Assembly (NCBI GenBank): GCA_935421135.1
Contig: OW285189.1
Span: 4,857,072 to 4,921,071, forward strand
DNA length: 64,000 bases
Origin: Bugulina stolonifera
Lineage: Eukaryota; Bryozoa; Gymnolaemata; Cheilostomatida; Bugulidae
Reading direction: 5' to 3'
Shown here: piece after piece, positions 38,601 through 51,096 of the stretch
Layout of the letters: each line of letters starts with the position of its first letter
Position numbering within the stretch: position 1 is the first letter of the stretch
Notes under the pieces: model-generated
What the model was told of the DNA's origin: nothing
What the model saw: the letters and a program-made list of their open reading frames with translations, nothing else
Databases searched by the model: none
Position numbers and translations under genes: made by a program

Positions 38601-41600
38601 TATTCTTCGATACCTAGAGCGAGCGTGTCAGTATGCGTCAGTATGCATCGATTAAGACTTTTATAAATTGTTCCTTCTACGTAGAATATAAATACATGTA
38701 TTTATATTAAGTGCAACTTATACTGTAAGTCTGACTGAATACCTGTAGAATATCAGCCTCTCTATAAAGAAGTGGCACTACAAATTGTGAAACACATCAT
38801 ACTATCACCAACTACTGCAATATGCAGTATGCGTTGATCATGTAGTGCAGTACATACGTTGAAATACTGACAAAATAATAAAAGTTTGATTGCACAGCTG
38901 ATTTACTGCGTAGTCACACTGCATATCACAGTAATTACACTTACTGCTTGGATCCTGATACACTGGGCAGTTCTGTAGCGCTGCATCGTTTATCAGAGTG
39001 ACAGTCGTGCGATTCTGCATCCACGTCTTCACCCAGGATATCCTACAGTCACAGCTGACTGGGTTTCCTCCCCAATCAAACCTTGTAAGGATCGGCAGAA
39101 GGCTGTCCAACACCTTAACCTCTAGAGTTGTGAGGAGATTGTCATTTATCCTGAACACTTCCAAAGAGTCTAGATATCTATGAGAAACACAACATGTAAG
39201 ATATGTGGTATTGCAAGTCGTCTTAAATATACCCATACATTTCAGCACAATGCAATATCCTAAACTTTAGTATACATGCTACAATGCGAACCTCAAAATT
39301 AAGGACACCATGGCTTTCCATTGCATAAGAATTCTGTTATTAGCCAATTATATTGTAACTATTTAGATAGCAACTTGTATAGTGTCAACTAAAAGTGGCA
39401 TAATGCTCACTTAGCCCGTCTGTAGCAGCTTTTAAATCTACTTTCCCTCACAGTTGAATTAGACTATACTATAGTTTAAAGTACATGTACATTAGGTATG
39501 AGCACAATGATGTTACAATTGGACTGAGAAATTGTCATACATGCGAGACGTGGTGCTATGTATCTAACTTCTCAATAGAGATTGAAACTGTATTACCAAT
39601 ACACCATCACGATCTCATCATTACCTGCGCAGGTTATTTTCATATACATATAAATACATGTAAATCATAATCTACTTTAAAATGTATTAAGTGGGATCTA
39701 TTCTATGCTACTCTGCAGAACATATATTTATTTCTTCCAGTCTCATCAAACTATCTCTGGCTTGCGAACGAAGGGATTATTTTTCTTCGTGAAAATAATA
39801 GACTACAAACTAAAATTGAATGTCTGATACCTGAGCTGAGATTTCCTGACTGACTTGATGTCATTCCTGCTAAGATCAAGAGTTTTCAAGCCATTTAATG
39901 ACACTGAGTTCAAGAAGTCAATGTTGTTTATCTTGCTAGCGGCTGCCATTATGATTTTCAGTTTAGTTTTCCCATTGAAGAAGGAAGGAAGGATCGACGA
40001 ATCCTGTCCCAGATTACTGTTTGAAACAAACAGCCTCTGAAAATATGGTATAGAAAAAATGTAGAACAGTAACAGCATTCATTCATTATCAACCATGGGG
40101 TAGTTAGTTTTATTGATGCAATATTGTAAGGTGGTTAGACTTGGCAATAACTACCAATGGGCTGCCTGATTTAATGACTAGTTTGCCTTAGACCAAGGTG
40201 CCATATTCTCATGTACTTTGCATAGTCAGGGTTCGTCGTTAAAAATCTAGATAAGTCATATTTTCCAACATGTATTGTATAATAATATCACCCAACCTGA
40301 ATGCATTAACTATAAAAAAGATCTAAGGCTGCGTGAAGACTGTGTTAGTGCCTGGGATGGAACCCTGATGCCCAGCCTACAGAGTGAGCCACAGTTTGAA
40401 TCTGCTGCGGTGAAAACAATTCTATCTTGCGATAGGTTCCATTAGCTTTCTAGAAAAAAATAGCTAGCGCTGCCAATAAGATGCTGCCAGTGCCCATACT
40501 TATGAAGATCATCTAATACAATTCAATGAGACATCATATTTAAATTAAGTGTACAACTTGGGTGGCCACAAACAACTGCACTAATGACTATTTGTTTGTT
40601 TTTAGCCTACGGAGCATCGTTCTAGAGCCAAACGGCACACCATTTGTTTGTACATGTAATTGGCTAATATCATCAGATAGATCGATTAGGCATGTATAAT
40701 CTATTAGAAATACTCTGTGGTTATTGGCTAGATATCAACCGAGGCCACCGATGGGCAGGTACTATGCCGAACCCACGTAGACACCCCAGCAAACAGCAGA
40801 GTCGTTCTGTCAAAGCTCATAGACTCTTGTTTAGCAGACCCTCTAAAGCGCAGAAAATCGCATACGGTCTCAGTGAACATTCACCTGTACATAATGTATA
40901 AGTCTCATCTTGGATGGGTTATGAGTTATACTTGCCATCTTTCACTGTTACAATACAGCAAAGAATTAATATACATTGCAAGTGTGTACTTACTTCAAGA
41001 CTGGATAACAGGCCAGTACTATCTGTGTCGTTTAGAAAGTCAAGGCTAATGAGATCATTTTCTGAGATTTTTAAAGTCTTTAAGTTTGTCAGATGCTTGA
41101 AGTGCTTGTATATCACTGCAGAGTTGCGCAACTCCCAGTTAGTTGATAAATCGAGATATTCCAGTGATCCTAAACTCTCGTGCTTCAAGAACTGGGTCGA
41201 TGGAAAGTGGTTCACTTGTAAATGTAGCTGTTTGATAGACTTTATGTCCCTAAAGTATGGAATAACAAGAAATACAAAGTAATTATGGGAGGGCACAACA
41301 ATTAAACAATATTATTTGGTCGCAACTCATGTGTGCAAACGGGAGTAGATGTAGGAGGATCATGCTTTTGTACATGTGGATATTATCTGCAAGTACATAG
41401 TTCTTTAGTGCAGCTTGCAGAAGATTTGGACTTTGGAGTAAGAATTACATTACCCCAAAAGTTTTTTGTTCTTTTCGACAAATTAAAAGCAAAGTATGTA
41501 CATTGTTATGGGGTTTGGCCATTTTTTATATAATGATGTATTCCTTGCTAAAAATATATCAATAATATAGAAATGTTTCTTTACAATCACAGAGCTGGCC

Positions 41601-43655
41601 CTAATATTTGCCGACAGTATTCACGGTTGAACAATTGAGTCATTCAGCTCCGTGATTGTAAAAAATAGCAACTATAGCAATAAGGCCACTTATTTCTCCA
41701 ATTTCAGTTAGAGGCCAACTTCCGAACAGAAACAGTAGACTAAGCCAAATATCACAAGACACAAGAAGGGGGGGGGCACTGATATAATTCTGACTCGTTC
41801 CGACATTGAAGGTGGAAAGGAAGGAATACTTGAAGCTACTTCCAAGTTGTCTGTTCTCTTAATACAAGTAGTGTGGCATCTCTCATTACAATAACATGGG
41901 CACAATGAGCATGAATATGCTATGATATAACCCCTTTAACAGAGATAACTTTTACTGCTAATACTTTGCTCAAACAAAATGGCTAATAGAATGTGCCCCC
42001 TCTTGAGTACTTGTGTCAGATATGACGATTATGTAGCCTACGTATTAATTATAATGTGAGAAAAATACTATCTACAGTAGCTATCCAACGTCATAATCAT
42101 GATTCATGCACAGGCTGCGATATAGAATTACTGGTTATTTGCAAAGACGGCTGGCCATAAAATAGTATATTATTGTAACAATAAGTTTGTATATAATTAT
42201 TGTATAATATGCATATGGATGTATGTATAATATGACAATTTGTGAGCACCCTTCACGCATACAGTATTGTTGTGCTAGACTACAGGCTGTACCTACATGT
42301 ACATCGTACAGTACATGGTGGAAGCTCTGGTGATTACAGAAACTGGAGTCAACGGTGTAGGCTCTAACAGTCGATGCAGGCAGCGTGGAAGTGTGGAAAG
42401 TCTTGTCATGTTTTCTTGACTTTTAGACAAAGAACTAACAGCTATACGTCATGTACATTGACCTACTGGCCTGACATCACATAGCTGTTCAACATATTCT
42501 GAATTTAATACATGTAGAGTCGGCAGATACTCTGTGCTTTGGTTGCCGTAACGTCACACCAAATTATTAATTAATGCTGTTCATCAGCCTAGGAATTTGA
42601 ATTGAAACTATTCCAAATTCCAAAAAACTGTAGCTGCCATAATTAACTACAGTGTACATGTATATTATGTACATAGTCATTGGCTGATCACACCTTTAAC
42701 ACATGCTGGTTTAAAAAGTTACTAGTTTCTGCTGATTTTTTAGGAATTTGTGAACGCCCCTTTAGTATACATAAAACTATTCTATAAAATAAATACAAAT
42801 AACTATAAACTGTACCAAAGAGTTGTCTTACCTGAGTGTTGAGAAAGAAATGTTGGTAATACTATTATGTGACAGTGAAAGTGAGTCTATAACTGTATCC
42901 GGGAGAATGTCTGGAAAGAATCCCAAGTTCTTATTATCACAGTTGATTTTCCATCCTTTAGAGTCGTCCAGTTGATAAATGCATAAACTACATGCCTAAA
43001 GCACATAATACATGTATGTATATACATTATATAGATATGCAGACAGCTTAGTTATGCTTAAAAATTGAAAAAAATCATTATTGTGGTAAAGTAGGGGTTG
43101 GGTTGGGGTATAGGGGTGGTGATTAATGAGCTAAGTGATTAGGTACTGAAGAGCCTCAGGTCAACCCCCCCCCCCTCTCTCATTCAGATGAGAATGATGG
43201 TTAATGGTTACCTGTAAATAATTTTGCCTGCAAGAAAACTGTCAATAAAAAAGGTATAGCCAGACCAGACATAGGCTGACTACATGTATATGTAGTTGGC
43301 GAACCCTGGTACGTAGAATAACACAATGCTTTGTGTCCTGACCTGATAATACTGTTGGTATATAATTTAGCAAGTATAATACAAACTACCCATATTGTCA
43401 CTTACTGCAACTATTCACTTAGAGTGTATATACACCTACTCACTGTGTACATATAACATACATGTGCATATACATAAATGTACATAAAAACAAGTAATGT
43501 ACATGTACATACACCCATGTACGTACAGCTCTGGAAGAAGGGCTATTCCAACTTACGTAAGCAGAGTTGAAAGGACACGATGGTGGAACAAAGGTGGTAG
43601 ACAGGGTAGACACAGCAATAACTAACACCGACAAAATGTATGACTTCAGCACCAT
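35665..43655 (-). CDS. Leucine-rich-repeat single-pass receptor with tyrosine-motif tail, complete (9 exons, 629 aa)
   Basis: Exons (minus): 43655-43557, 42995-42832, 41249-40994, 40036-39831, 39177-38858, 38202-37991, 37583-37417, 36763-36559, 35925-35665. They total 1890 bases, and all splice phases agree from ATG to TAA. Domains in order: signal peptide (1-20), LRRNT cap with the cysteine pair ACSLC and NC, about eight irregular LRRs (LSLSHNSITNI, LEYLDLSTN, LKTLKISENDLISL, LKTLDLSRNDIKSV), LRRCT cap (GNPVSCDCRISWVKTWM plus later cysteines), a Ser/Thr/Pro stalk (about 355-410), one membrane helix (413-436), a basic stop (NKKRR) and a 193-residue tail. The tail has RPLPPKP (SH3-ligand type), three Y-L-x-P motifs, NPEY, and several YxxL sites. 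There is no TIR, kinase or Ig domain. It is probably a recognition or adhesion receptor signalling through phosphotyrosine; the ligand is unknown. Confidence 0.88.
35680..35915 (-). repeat. 51-bp in-frame tandem duplication in the receptor tail
   Basis: Within exon 9 the unit RENSQSAHD(G/E)HYT(A/P)L occurs twice back to back with almost identical codons. It duplicates a YTxL motif, so it appears recent. A related YETL motif precedes it. Confidence 0.85.
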
Positions 43656-43851
43656 GTTTCTGTTTCTATAGCAACTGTATAATTATCTTCTGTCAAATTA
43701 TCTGGAAATGTTACATGAGAAGATAACTGCTCTTTATAATACACCCGTGAAATAGCTAATGTGTCGGTCAACTACCAAAGGCTAGGCATGTATATTAGCA
43801 GGAGGGGTGGGAGGTGATGTTCTCAACTAGCCCACTTATGGAGTGCAGTAG

Positions 43852-44350
43852 TTACCCTAAAACCAGAAATATTTCGCGGAAGAAAGTTTCGCGAGTTTGC
43901 TAATCTTGGAGCAATTTGCGATAGAAATATTTAGCGAGTTTGGCCTATCGAAATTTGTTTAAGTCCCAAAATTGATGTTTAAGCATATTTCAGCATTAAA
44001 ACCAGGCTTAGCTAAGTTCTATGTTTACTCAGACTCAGACTGACTCCTATCTAGTGCAGTAAGCCCACCTGTGAGGTAAAGTAATTACCATAGCTTGTTA
44101 AAAAATCCTCTGATTAAGCTCTTACTCTAGACTACTTACCAATTATGTTACGGGCAATACTGCTGCTTTGTAGAATATTCAACTCTGTATCTTATAGCTA
44201 AATAGCTTCATGTATGGTCTGTTTAAACCAGAAATTATTTAAATCAGTTTGAAAGCAGATATTAATAGCGATGGAAATTATTTGCGAGTTTGTCACTCGC
44301 GAAATTCGCAAAAGTTAAAACTCACAAAATGTATCTGATTTTAGGGTAGT
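43852..44350. mobile_element. Inverted-repeat MITE with TACCCTAAAA termini
   Basis: Begins TACCCTAAAACC and ends ATTTTAGGGTA. It has inner TTTCGCGAGTTT and AAACTCGC-type inverted motifs. About 500 bp, AT-rich, with no coding capacity. It lies just upstream of the LRR receptor start. Confidence 0.7.
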
Positions 44351-46627
44351 TGAATGTGTAAAGCAAGGGTTGTCTACCGTAAGCTATAGAACGGCATCTT
44401 CAAGTACAACAGGTGTGGCACTAAAACCGTTGAGTACAACTGGTAACCTTGGTTACCCTAAGACTTACCTAGAACTCGTGTTCAGCGTAACACAATTGTA
44501 TATTGAATTGTTAGTATAAGGCCTCACATACATGACGTATTATAGTAAGAAATGCTACTTTGTTAGAGCCAGCATGAAACTGAAAAATGCAAAAAGCTAG
44601 AGCTCCTTTTATATAAAGCCTGGTCACATCATGTCTGGGAGGACCAGTACATGAATAAGCCCGAGCTATGAGAATGTACATGTCATGTAAAGGTGCTCAA
44701 CAGGACAAAAGGTATAATATTGGATTGATATAAGAAAGTTACAACATCAGACAATACAACAACGTACATTGTGGTGCAATAAAAGAATACATGTTATGAT
44801 GACACTGTCACAAATATCGGATTGGTGTTATCGAATCTGTAGGAATTAGCATTGCAATGCAATATACTCAGTCCAGATATAAACACGATTATGTTATAGA
44901 TAAGTAGGCTACATGGTTTGTGTTTTTCTGGTTGAGTCGGTCTTCAGGATTGGACTTTTTGTAATGTACTTGTACATGTAGTTCTTGGAGTAATAAATAG
45001 TAATTATACATACATGTACATGTAAGTATATCCATTTAGTAGGTATAGGTAATTAAGTCAAGTCACAACAATATACATGTAATAGATACCACGATAAGGA
45101 CAGTTGAAAACATCTAAAACATGATTGGACTTGAGTGTAGAGTTCTGTTAGATGCAGTAGAGGAAAAATTTGGATAGCCATAGCCTTTTGTTTGTGTTCT
45201 CTAAAAACTATAATCTTAACAGGGTTATTGAGATACTTGCTGGCTAAATAACTAATAAAGTTAGATCAGTTGCAACAAGCCCAATACATACCTCAGCAAT
45301 TTATAGTAATATTATACAATATAATATACATGTATTTACATGTATAGCAGTCAAAGTAACTCACCTTGAGCCAAGCTGGATATCAACTCTGACTGTATAA
45401 TTAAATATAGAAGAAAACTGGAAGCAGTACTCACACTAGTTACTCCTTACTCACAGTGCTGACTCACCAACTGACTACTGCTAGTTACTCACTGACTGTC
45501 CGAAGTATTCAGTATTGATCTCTCTATTGTGTATCCACATAATGCGTACCTGACAGTATACGCCCCACTATATACACATTACATTTAAGCACTAAATCAA
45601 CAATGATATGGCTATTCTGTTATTATTATTCAAATCCTTACTGCAGCTCTGAAATAATGATCATGCTATTATGTATGTATCAGATTGCTCATAGTATTCA
45701 TACTATTCAATTATAAATGCACAATAATCATATGAAAAAAACTATTATTGCCGCATATGTGAATTTGAAGGTGTAATATAACAATATTAGTGTTTCTATT
45801 ATCACGGCTGTCAAAGTATTATGTCTTGGTTTTCTCTTAGCAATTACATAAGACCTTCATTCTAACTAACCACCATGTGTCTATGTTTATGTCTATGTCT
45901 ATGTACATGTGTAATATACGGAGCTCCTATTTATAGTTAGAAAAAATAAAGTGTGTATCAAATTACAATATCGCTATCTGTTTTTATAATGATTTCTTCT
46001 ATATGTATCAGAAAATAGTGGATTACGTGTATTTAGAACTTTTCACGCAAGTTGCCATATGTTATGTAATAGTGTTTAACACATAATTGTATAATAATAT
46101 AGTACATTCTTTTACTAAAGCTGGTACAAATTATTGAGATACATGGATATCAAACAGCAGCGTATGTATAGCTACTGTCTATTAGAAAGAGGAGCAGTCG
46201 TTTCATGTTTCATTGGTAATTTCGTGCCCGTGCGACTAGTCCTTTACATGTAAATGTGTATACACCAATATCTGTTTGTAAATTATCACATGTATATTGT
46301 ACATTGTACATGTATGACAATGCAATGTCTGACTGCTGGTAATGCACAGCCAATGACTCACATGTACCAAATGACTTCTGCCAGGCTGAATAGGATTTCA
46401 CTACTACCTACAGTATATGCACTCTAATTCTAATGCATGAATGAGGGTCCAAGGTCTGACCTTAGGCCCACCAGCCTACGAAGCAACTGACCTTACATGT
46501 TTCAGTTTCAAGCCCACGTTTAGGTCCACTAGAACACATTTAGCGCTCTGATGAAGAAGGTAGAAGAAATCAGTCTCGCAAGTCAATAAACAAGTTTAGA
46601 GAAATGTGAACTGTTCGAGAGCTATTG
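44351..46627. other. Intergenic upstream of the LRR receptor
   Basis: Contains the candidate 5' UTR exon and a truncated family-A MITE end at 45148-45198 (TTAGATGCAGTAG...AAATTTGGATAGCC). No other coding signal was seen. Confidence 0.35.
45367..45395 (-). promoter_or_regulatory. Possible 5' UTR exon of the LRR receptor
   Basis: Minus strand: TTATACAG, then a short segment ending CTCAAG before GTGAGT, a strong donor. The first coding exon has its own acceptor (AATTATACAG) 12 bases before ATG, so at least one upstream non-coding exon is expected. The assignment is by proximity only. Confidence 0.25.
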
Positions 46628-47227
46628 CAGAGATGCCAGACTCGAGTTAAAAACTCTCACTCGAGTTAATTCAAGCAACATTTTATGGCTTATTAGAGAG
46701 ACTCGTAACTTGAATATACAGCTGTCAAAAACTTGTAACTTGAATTGTAATTCAATTATGGCTATGATCAAAGACTCTCAACTCACACATCATTATGTTG
46801 AAATATTCAATAACTCAGAGTTTTCATTGGGCAGCTGTGAATTGTAATGAATAGAAATAACCACAGTTATAACCACCAACCACAACCACAATTATAGCAC
46901 ATTTTGCACTAAAACTGTGACATTTTGCTTTGAAATTTGAACTTCTAACACCATTTCCTAACAACATTTCACCATAAGCTAAATAATAACCAATAACTCT
47001 ATGAAAAGACTTGAGTTGAACAAGAAAAGAATTGAATTGAAACTTGCTTGAAGTTAACTTGGATAACTTGACAAAAACTTGAGTTTCTGAGAACATGTAA
47101 ATATTTAACTCGTAACTTGAAAGTTTTCATCTGTCACTGAAAGAATTGAATTGTAACTTGAAGAGTCACAACTAAGAGTTGGCCATGGAAACTTGAGTTT
47201 CCAAAATAAAACTTGCACACATCTCTG
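46628..47227. mobile_element. hAT-like MITE (600 bp) with 7-bp target duplication
   Basis: Ends are CAGAGATG and CATCTCTG. GCTATTG is directly repeated at 46621-46627 and 47228-47234. Both arms are rich in ACTCGAGTT/AACTTGA motifs in opposite orientations. It has no transposase; the open frame inside is not a gene. The seven-base duplication may be a decayed eight-base one. Confidence 0.75.
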
Positions 47228-48774
47228 GCTATTGTTAACTGACTTCTACTGAAAAACGACTGCCTTCATAGAGGCTTTTAAACTTCTCCCATCTGATAGA
47301 GGGCTAAACTGGGGTCCATTTCGTACCTACCTTCACTCTCTAAAGACACATGCTCAACATGTCATTTGATTGGATAGCTGATGATATGAATGGGAAAGAT
47401 ACAATAAATTGACTTTATACATGTACTTGCTAAATATCATTATTGTCAGCTAGCCCTTATTCGGGCAGTTGTCCATGCGACCTTGTGTTGGTCCTTATCT
47501 ATGAGTTAGATTTAGTAATGGGTCAACTCTGTGAGGTCATCTCACCTCAGTATGTTGTTGTGTTCCTACCTGGAAGCCTATTGACATACTATTAGACTTG
47601 ACAAGGTTTTACATAATGGTCTACCAAGCAAGATTTAGCACAGCCGTACCAGATAATATACAATGCTGGGTGTGCAAGTTAGCTCTCACGAGGTACATGT
47701 ACAGCATATAGTGTATTGATCATTTTTGCAGATAGCATGTTGCGGTATATTGCAGGTGATCAGACTACGTACGAAGAGCAGCCTGTTGATGATTGTAACA
47801 GAACCACTCTAGATAATTATTTATGTTGCTGTCTGTGCAGCAGAAGATTGTCTTCTCACATATTATTTAACATATGACATAACATTGTAAATGTGTATGT
47901 AAAAAGTTTTATATAAATTCAACAAATGTGTGCATGTAATGTGTAATCTAATCATTTTGGTTTCCATTTCCTCTCACTCTCACTCTTCAACTACTAATTT
48001 TTCACAAAAAAATTGAGACAAGAGTTATCTTCTTTTGCGTGCACTAAACTTCCTCGAATACTTCCGATATCTGTTTCACCTTGAGCTCTGTCTTAGATTT
48101 TAGGTTATTATAATAAAGAAAAGATTAACTTAGCAACATCCCTCTCGCCGAGAAAAATTCCCAACGAAGAAGAATTAAACTTGACCACTTTTTATTATAA
48201 ACTTTAATTTGTTATTATCATAATTATCTTATTATATTAACTTATAGTAGAAGAGATAATTATTCACATGGTCGAGAAATTGTTGTATAAAGTTTAGTTA
48301 TATGAAATGGTTACATATGATAGTCATAGCGATAATCATATACGATATATCATATAGGCCTAAATATTAAATAAAAATTAAAATAATTTCAATTGTTATT
48401 GTAGATAGTTTTATTTATAATGATAATAAATATAATATTATTATTAAATTATTAGTTATAATAAATATATAATAAAATAATTAATAATACTATAATTATA
48501 CTTACTTAGCATACTTAGAGTAAACATCACGTTAGACCACTAGGGCGAGTGGAAGGGGCGTGCCTCATTTGAGAAAACGGTAGTATCGTATGAAAGTTTT
48601 TGTTAGCTTTTGCTAGAGTAGATATGATTGAAAAAAATTAAATTTATATGCTGTATAGTGATCTCAGCACAGGTCCTGCGAGCTGTGACGGCCCTGTTTC
48701 AATGTGTTGGCATTTTCATTCTGATTTTATATGTAATGATTTTATTTTTAAGTTTTGCCAATTGCTATTATAAT
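47228..48774. other. Intergenic, very AT-rich
   Basis: 48180-48520 is almost entirely A/T. No exon was recognised. Confidence 0.35.
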
Positions 48775-49765
48775 CAGAGTTGGGCCCAAGTCGACTTGCA
48801 AGTCAACAAGTCAAGTCATTTCTAAAATTTTGGAAGCAAGTCAAGTCCAAGTCAAGTCATCGCTGCCTCAAGTCAAGGAACTTCTAAAATTTTGAAGGCA
48901 AGCCAAGTCGAAATCAAGTCAGTGCTGCCTCAAGTCATGTCAAGTCAGCTGTCATGCAAGTCACAAGTCAAGTCAAAGTCAAGTCAAGTCGAAATGCAAG
49001 TCAAGTGGAAGACAACTTCAAAAAGTTTTACATTTTCCAAAACATCATTTTTCTCTTTTAGTAGGCATTTCAATCCATGAAAAACCTATGCCAAGGTGTA
49101 GCAGGTCATGTACATGTATGTTATGCAATCATGGTGAAGAACTAGTCTATATAAGTAGTATTATTGGCACTGCAGTCGAGACTGGTCATATAGTATTATA
49201 TACTGTATATTGTAATGGTGATGCAGTGTTACACAGCATGTAAACAGCACATGGTACAGCACAGAGTGTCCACTGGCCAGTCCTGCAATTTAACTCTAGT
49301 AATTATTGCACTGCACATTGTATTCACTACTTACACCACACCTATGCTACACTTACACTACTTGCACTGTGTGTACTTGTGACTATGCATTGTCGTTGTA
49401 TAGTCTCACGTAGGCCTACACACAGCCTAGATATTGCCTGAGTTGTGTATCCTCATAGCTAACCTTGATATATTCTTGAGTGCTGCTAGTAGCACTGATC
49501 TAGTAAAAATGATAAATAGGTAGGCAATTGAGACCTTTTTCCCATGTTGGCTAAACACTGTACAAAATTTTTATTTCCCGGATTGACTTGGCAGAACCCA
49601 AGTCAAAATCACAAGTCATTCATGTGCCCAAGTCAAGTCAAGTCACATTGATGCGCAAGTCAAAGTCAAGTCAAGTCAGCAAGTTGGCAAGTCCAAGTCA
49701 AGTCGACTTGTGACTTGACTTGACTTGGCAAGTCAAGTCAAATCTATGACTTGGACCCAGTTCCG
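48775..49765. mobile_element. AAGTC-rich inverted-repeat element, hAT-like
   Basis: The left end reads CAGAGTTGGGCCCAAGTC; the right end is its imperfect reverse complement (GACTTGGACCCAGTTCCG). Dense AAGTCAAGTC arrays occupy about 48780-49015 and 49600-49750, the latter folding back on itself, with a unique AT-rich centre between. CAGAGTTGGG-type ends are common in hAT elements. No clear 8-bp duplication was found, so the insertion is old or the ends are slightly off. Confidence 0.65.
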
Positions 49766-49968
49766 ATTCAGTGAGCAACCTTGCCTTAGGGATTCCTAGA
49801 GTAAATGCAGCACAACGAAGTTGGTTTGTTAAAGTCCTGATCTCAACTAACTAACATAGGAAATTGTCTCAGCTTGTATACCTAGGCCTACATGTAAGTA
49901 ACTTCCGGTTGCATCCAGTAAGGGACCGGTGGGTGGTTGGTCTGCAAATAATAACACAGAGAGATAAT

Positions 49969-50002
49969 ATTTAAACATATTGATATATCAATATGTTTAA
50001 AT
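49969..50002. repeat. Perfect 34-bp palindrome
   Basis: Each half reads ATTTAAACATATTGATA or its complement with no spacer and no mismatch. It could form a cruciform or be a tiny MITE remnant. Function unknown. Confidence 0.9.
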
Positions 50003-50315
50003 AGAGCAAGGTACAAGGTACGACTAGTCATTGGGAGAAATTACTAGAACACAACAGTAGGTATCCAATATCTGATACAAAACGGTCGGCCCCATAGGTC
50101 AGGCGAAAGATTGCGACGTAGATAGGCTATAAAATGATGCACTCTTGTACAAGTTATACAATAACTCGGCCCTCGGCATTGCATATATCATTTCAATTAC
50201 AATTAGTGACAAAATAATACAAGTTATACAAGCTATTATGCAATTTGTACAGCAGATGAAATATGCAGTTAATGTTAATGAATTGTCCGAAGTCACCACA
50301 ATATTATTGTGATGA

Positions 50316-50590
50316 AGGAGTGGGCGGCCCCCAAGGTTGCACCCAGATGGACTTGTGGGACATTGTTATATCTCCAATGACCTGCTAGATGACCCTGAGC
50401 CGCTATTCAACAGTGACTGTATTAACCTGGTCAGGTCTGATGCCTGGGGCTCTCTGTGCTGCTCATGTCATTGCAAGAGAACCCTATTGAGAGATTGGAC
50501 TGTTATAGGATAGTGCCCACAGTGGAGAGATACTTTAGTTGGAAGAGTAGAGTTGCTATTCCTCTGAATCTTACTGGAGAAAGATTATGA
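50316..50590 (+). pseudogene. Coding-like segment split between two frames, unknown protein
   Basis: One frame is open 50316-50510 and reads HPDGLVGHCYISNDLLDDPE, then CINLVRSDAWGSLCC. A second frame, open 50441-50590, continues ENPIERLDCYRIVPTVERYF, then SWKSRVAIPLNL to a stop at 50588. Both pieces look like protein and overlap, as expected for one sequence with a frameshift near 50465. A very short intron or a sequencing error would give the same picture. No family was recognised. It has no start codon or clean splice context. Confidence 0.35.
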
Positions 50591-50798
50591 TGACATCAAA
50601 TCAGTGATTGATTTAATGTAAAATTGAGCTACTTATAGGCTATATTATCTAAGAAATATCTAGGCCTAATACGTTATAATATATAGCCTATAATAGACAT
50701 CTCACATCTGTATCTGCAACTATTGATTGTCACTCGCTGTTGTCACATTAAACAGTATCTCCCACATTTTTTCCATGGTTTTTATTTTCTGCTCAGTG

Positions 50799-50905
50799 AC
50801 TCTGGCGATAAGATAGACGTTATACTAAGTATTCTATCTGTACACGGCATAATCCTCCCCCCGTATTTCGTAGAGTACAGGTCTAGCAAGATGTTACTCT
50901 GCTTG
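50799..50905 (+). CDS. Candidate internal exon upstream of the BACE-like gene
   Basis: Acceptor TATTTTCTGCTCAG, then an open frame DSGDKIDVILSILSVHGIIL, PPYFVEYRSSKMLL, ended by a strong GTGAGT donor in phase 2. Splicing it to the acceptor before the BACE ATG (TATTTTTAG, about 51071) gives an immediate stop, so it would be either a 5' UTR exon of BACE or part of the neighbouring unknown fragment. Confidence 0.3.
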
Positions 50906-51096
50906 TGAGTATATTGAACCTACTCATGGTGTAGTCTAGGTACATACTGTAGATAGGCCGGATCATTAGACTATACCTCAACTCCTAGTGGGACTGCAAA
51001 GTTAATTGTTAGCCTATCAGTTGATTACAGTTCTATTATGTATTTAAGTTAATTGCTTTGCTTCTATTTTTAGTGTAAAGTGATTATGGTTCACTG

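Noticed and set aside
38998..39183. Plus-strand frame opposite LRR exon 5
   Set aside because: Shadow of the LRRCT-coding exon on the other strand.
40692..40901. Plus-strand frame (RHPSKQQSRSVKAHRLL) in the LRR gene intron
   Set aside because: Part of it matches the degenerate dispersed repeat near 12155, and it is antisense to a well-supported gene.
46824..47096. 90-codon minus-strand frame
   Set aside because: Lies wholly inside the 46628-47227 MITE and has array-type composition.
48892..49080. Ser/Lys/Gln-rich plus-strand frame
   Set aside because: Translation of the AAGTC arrays of the transposon.
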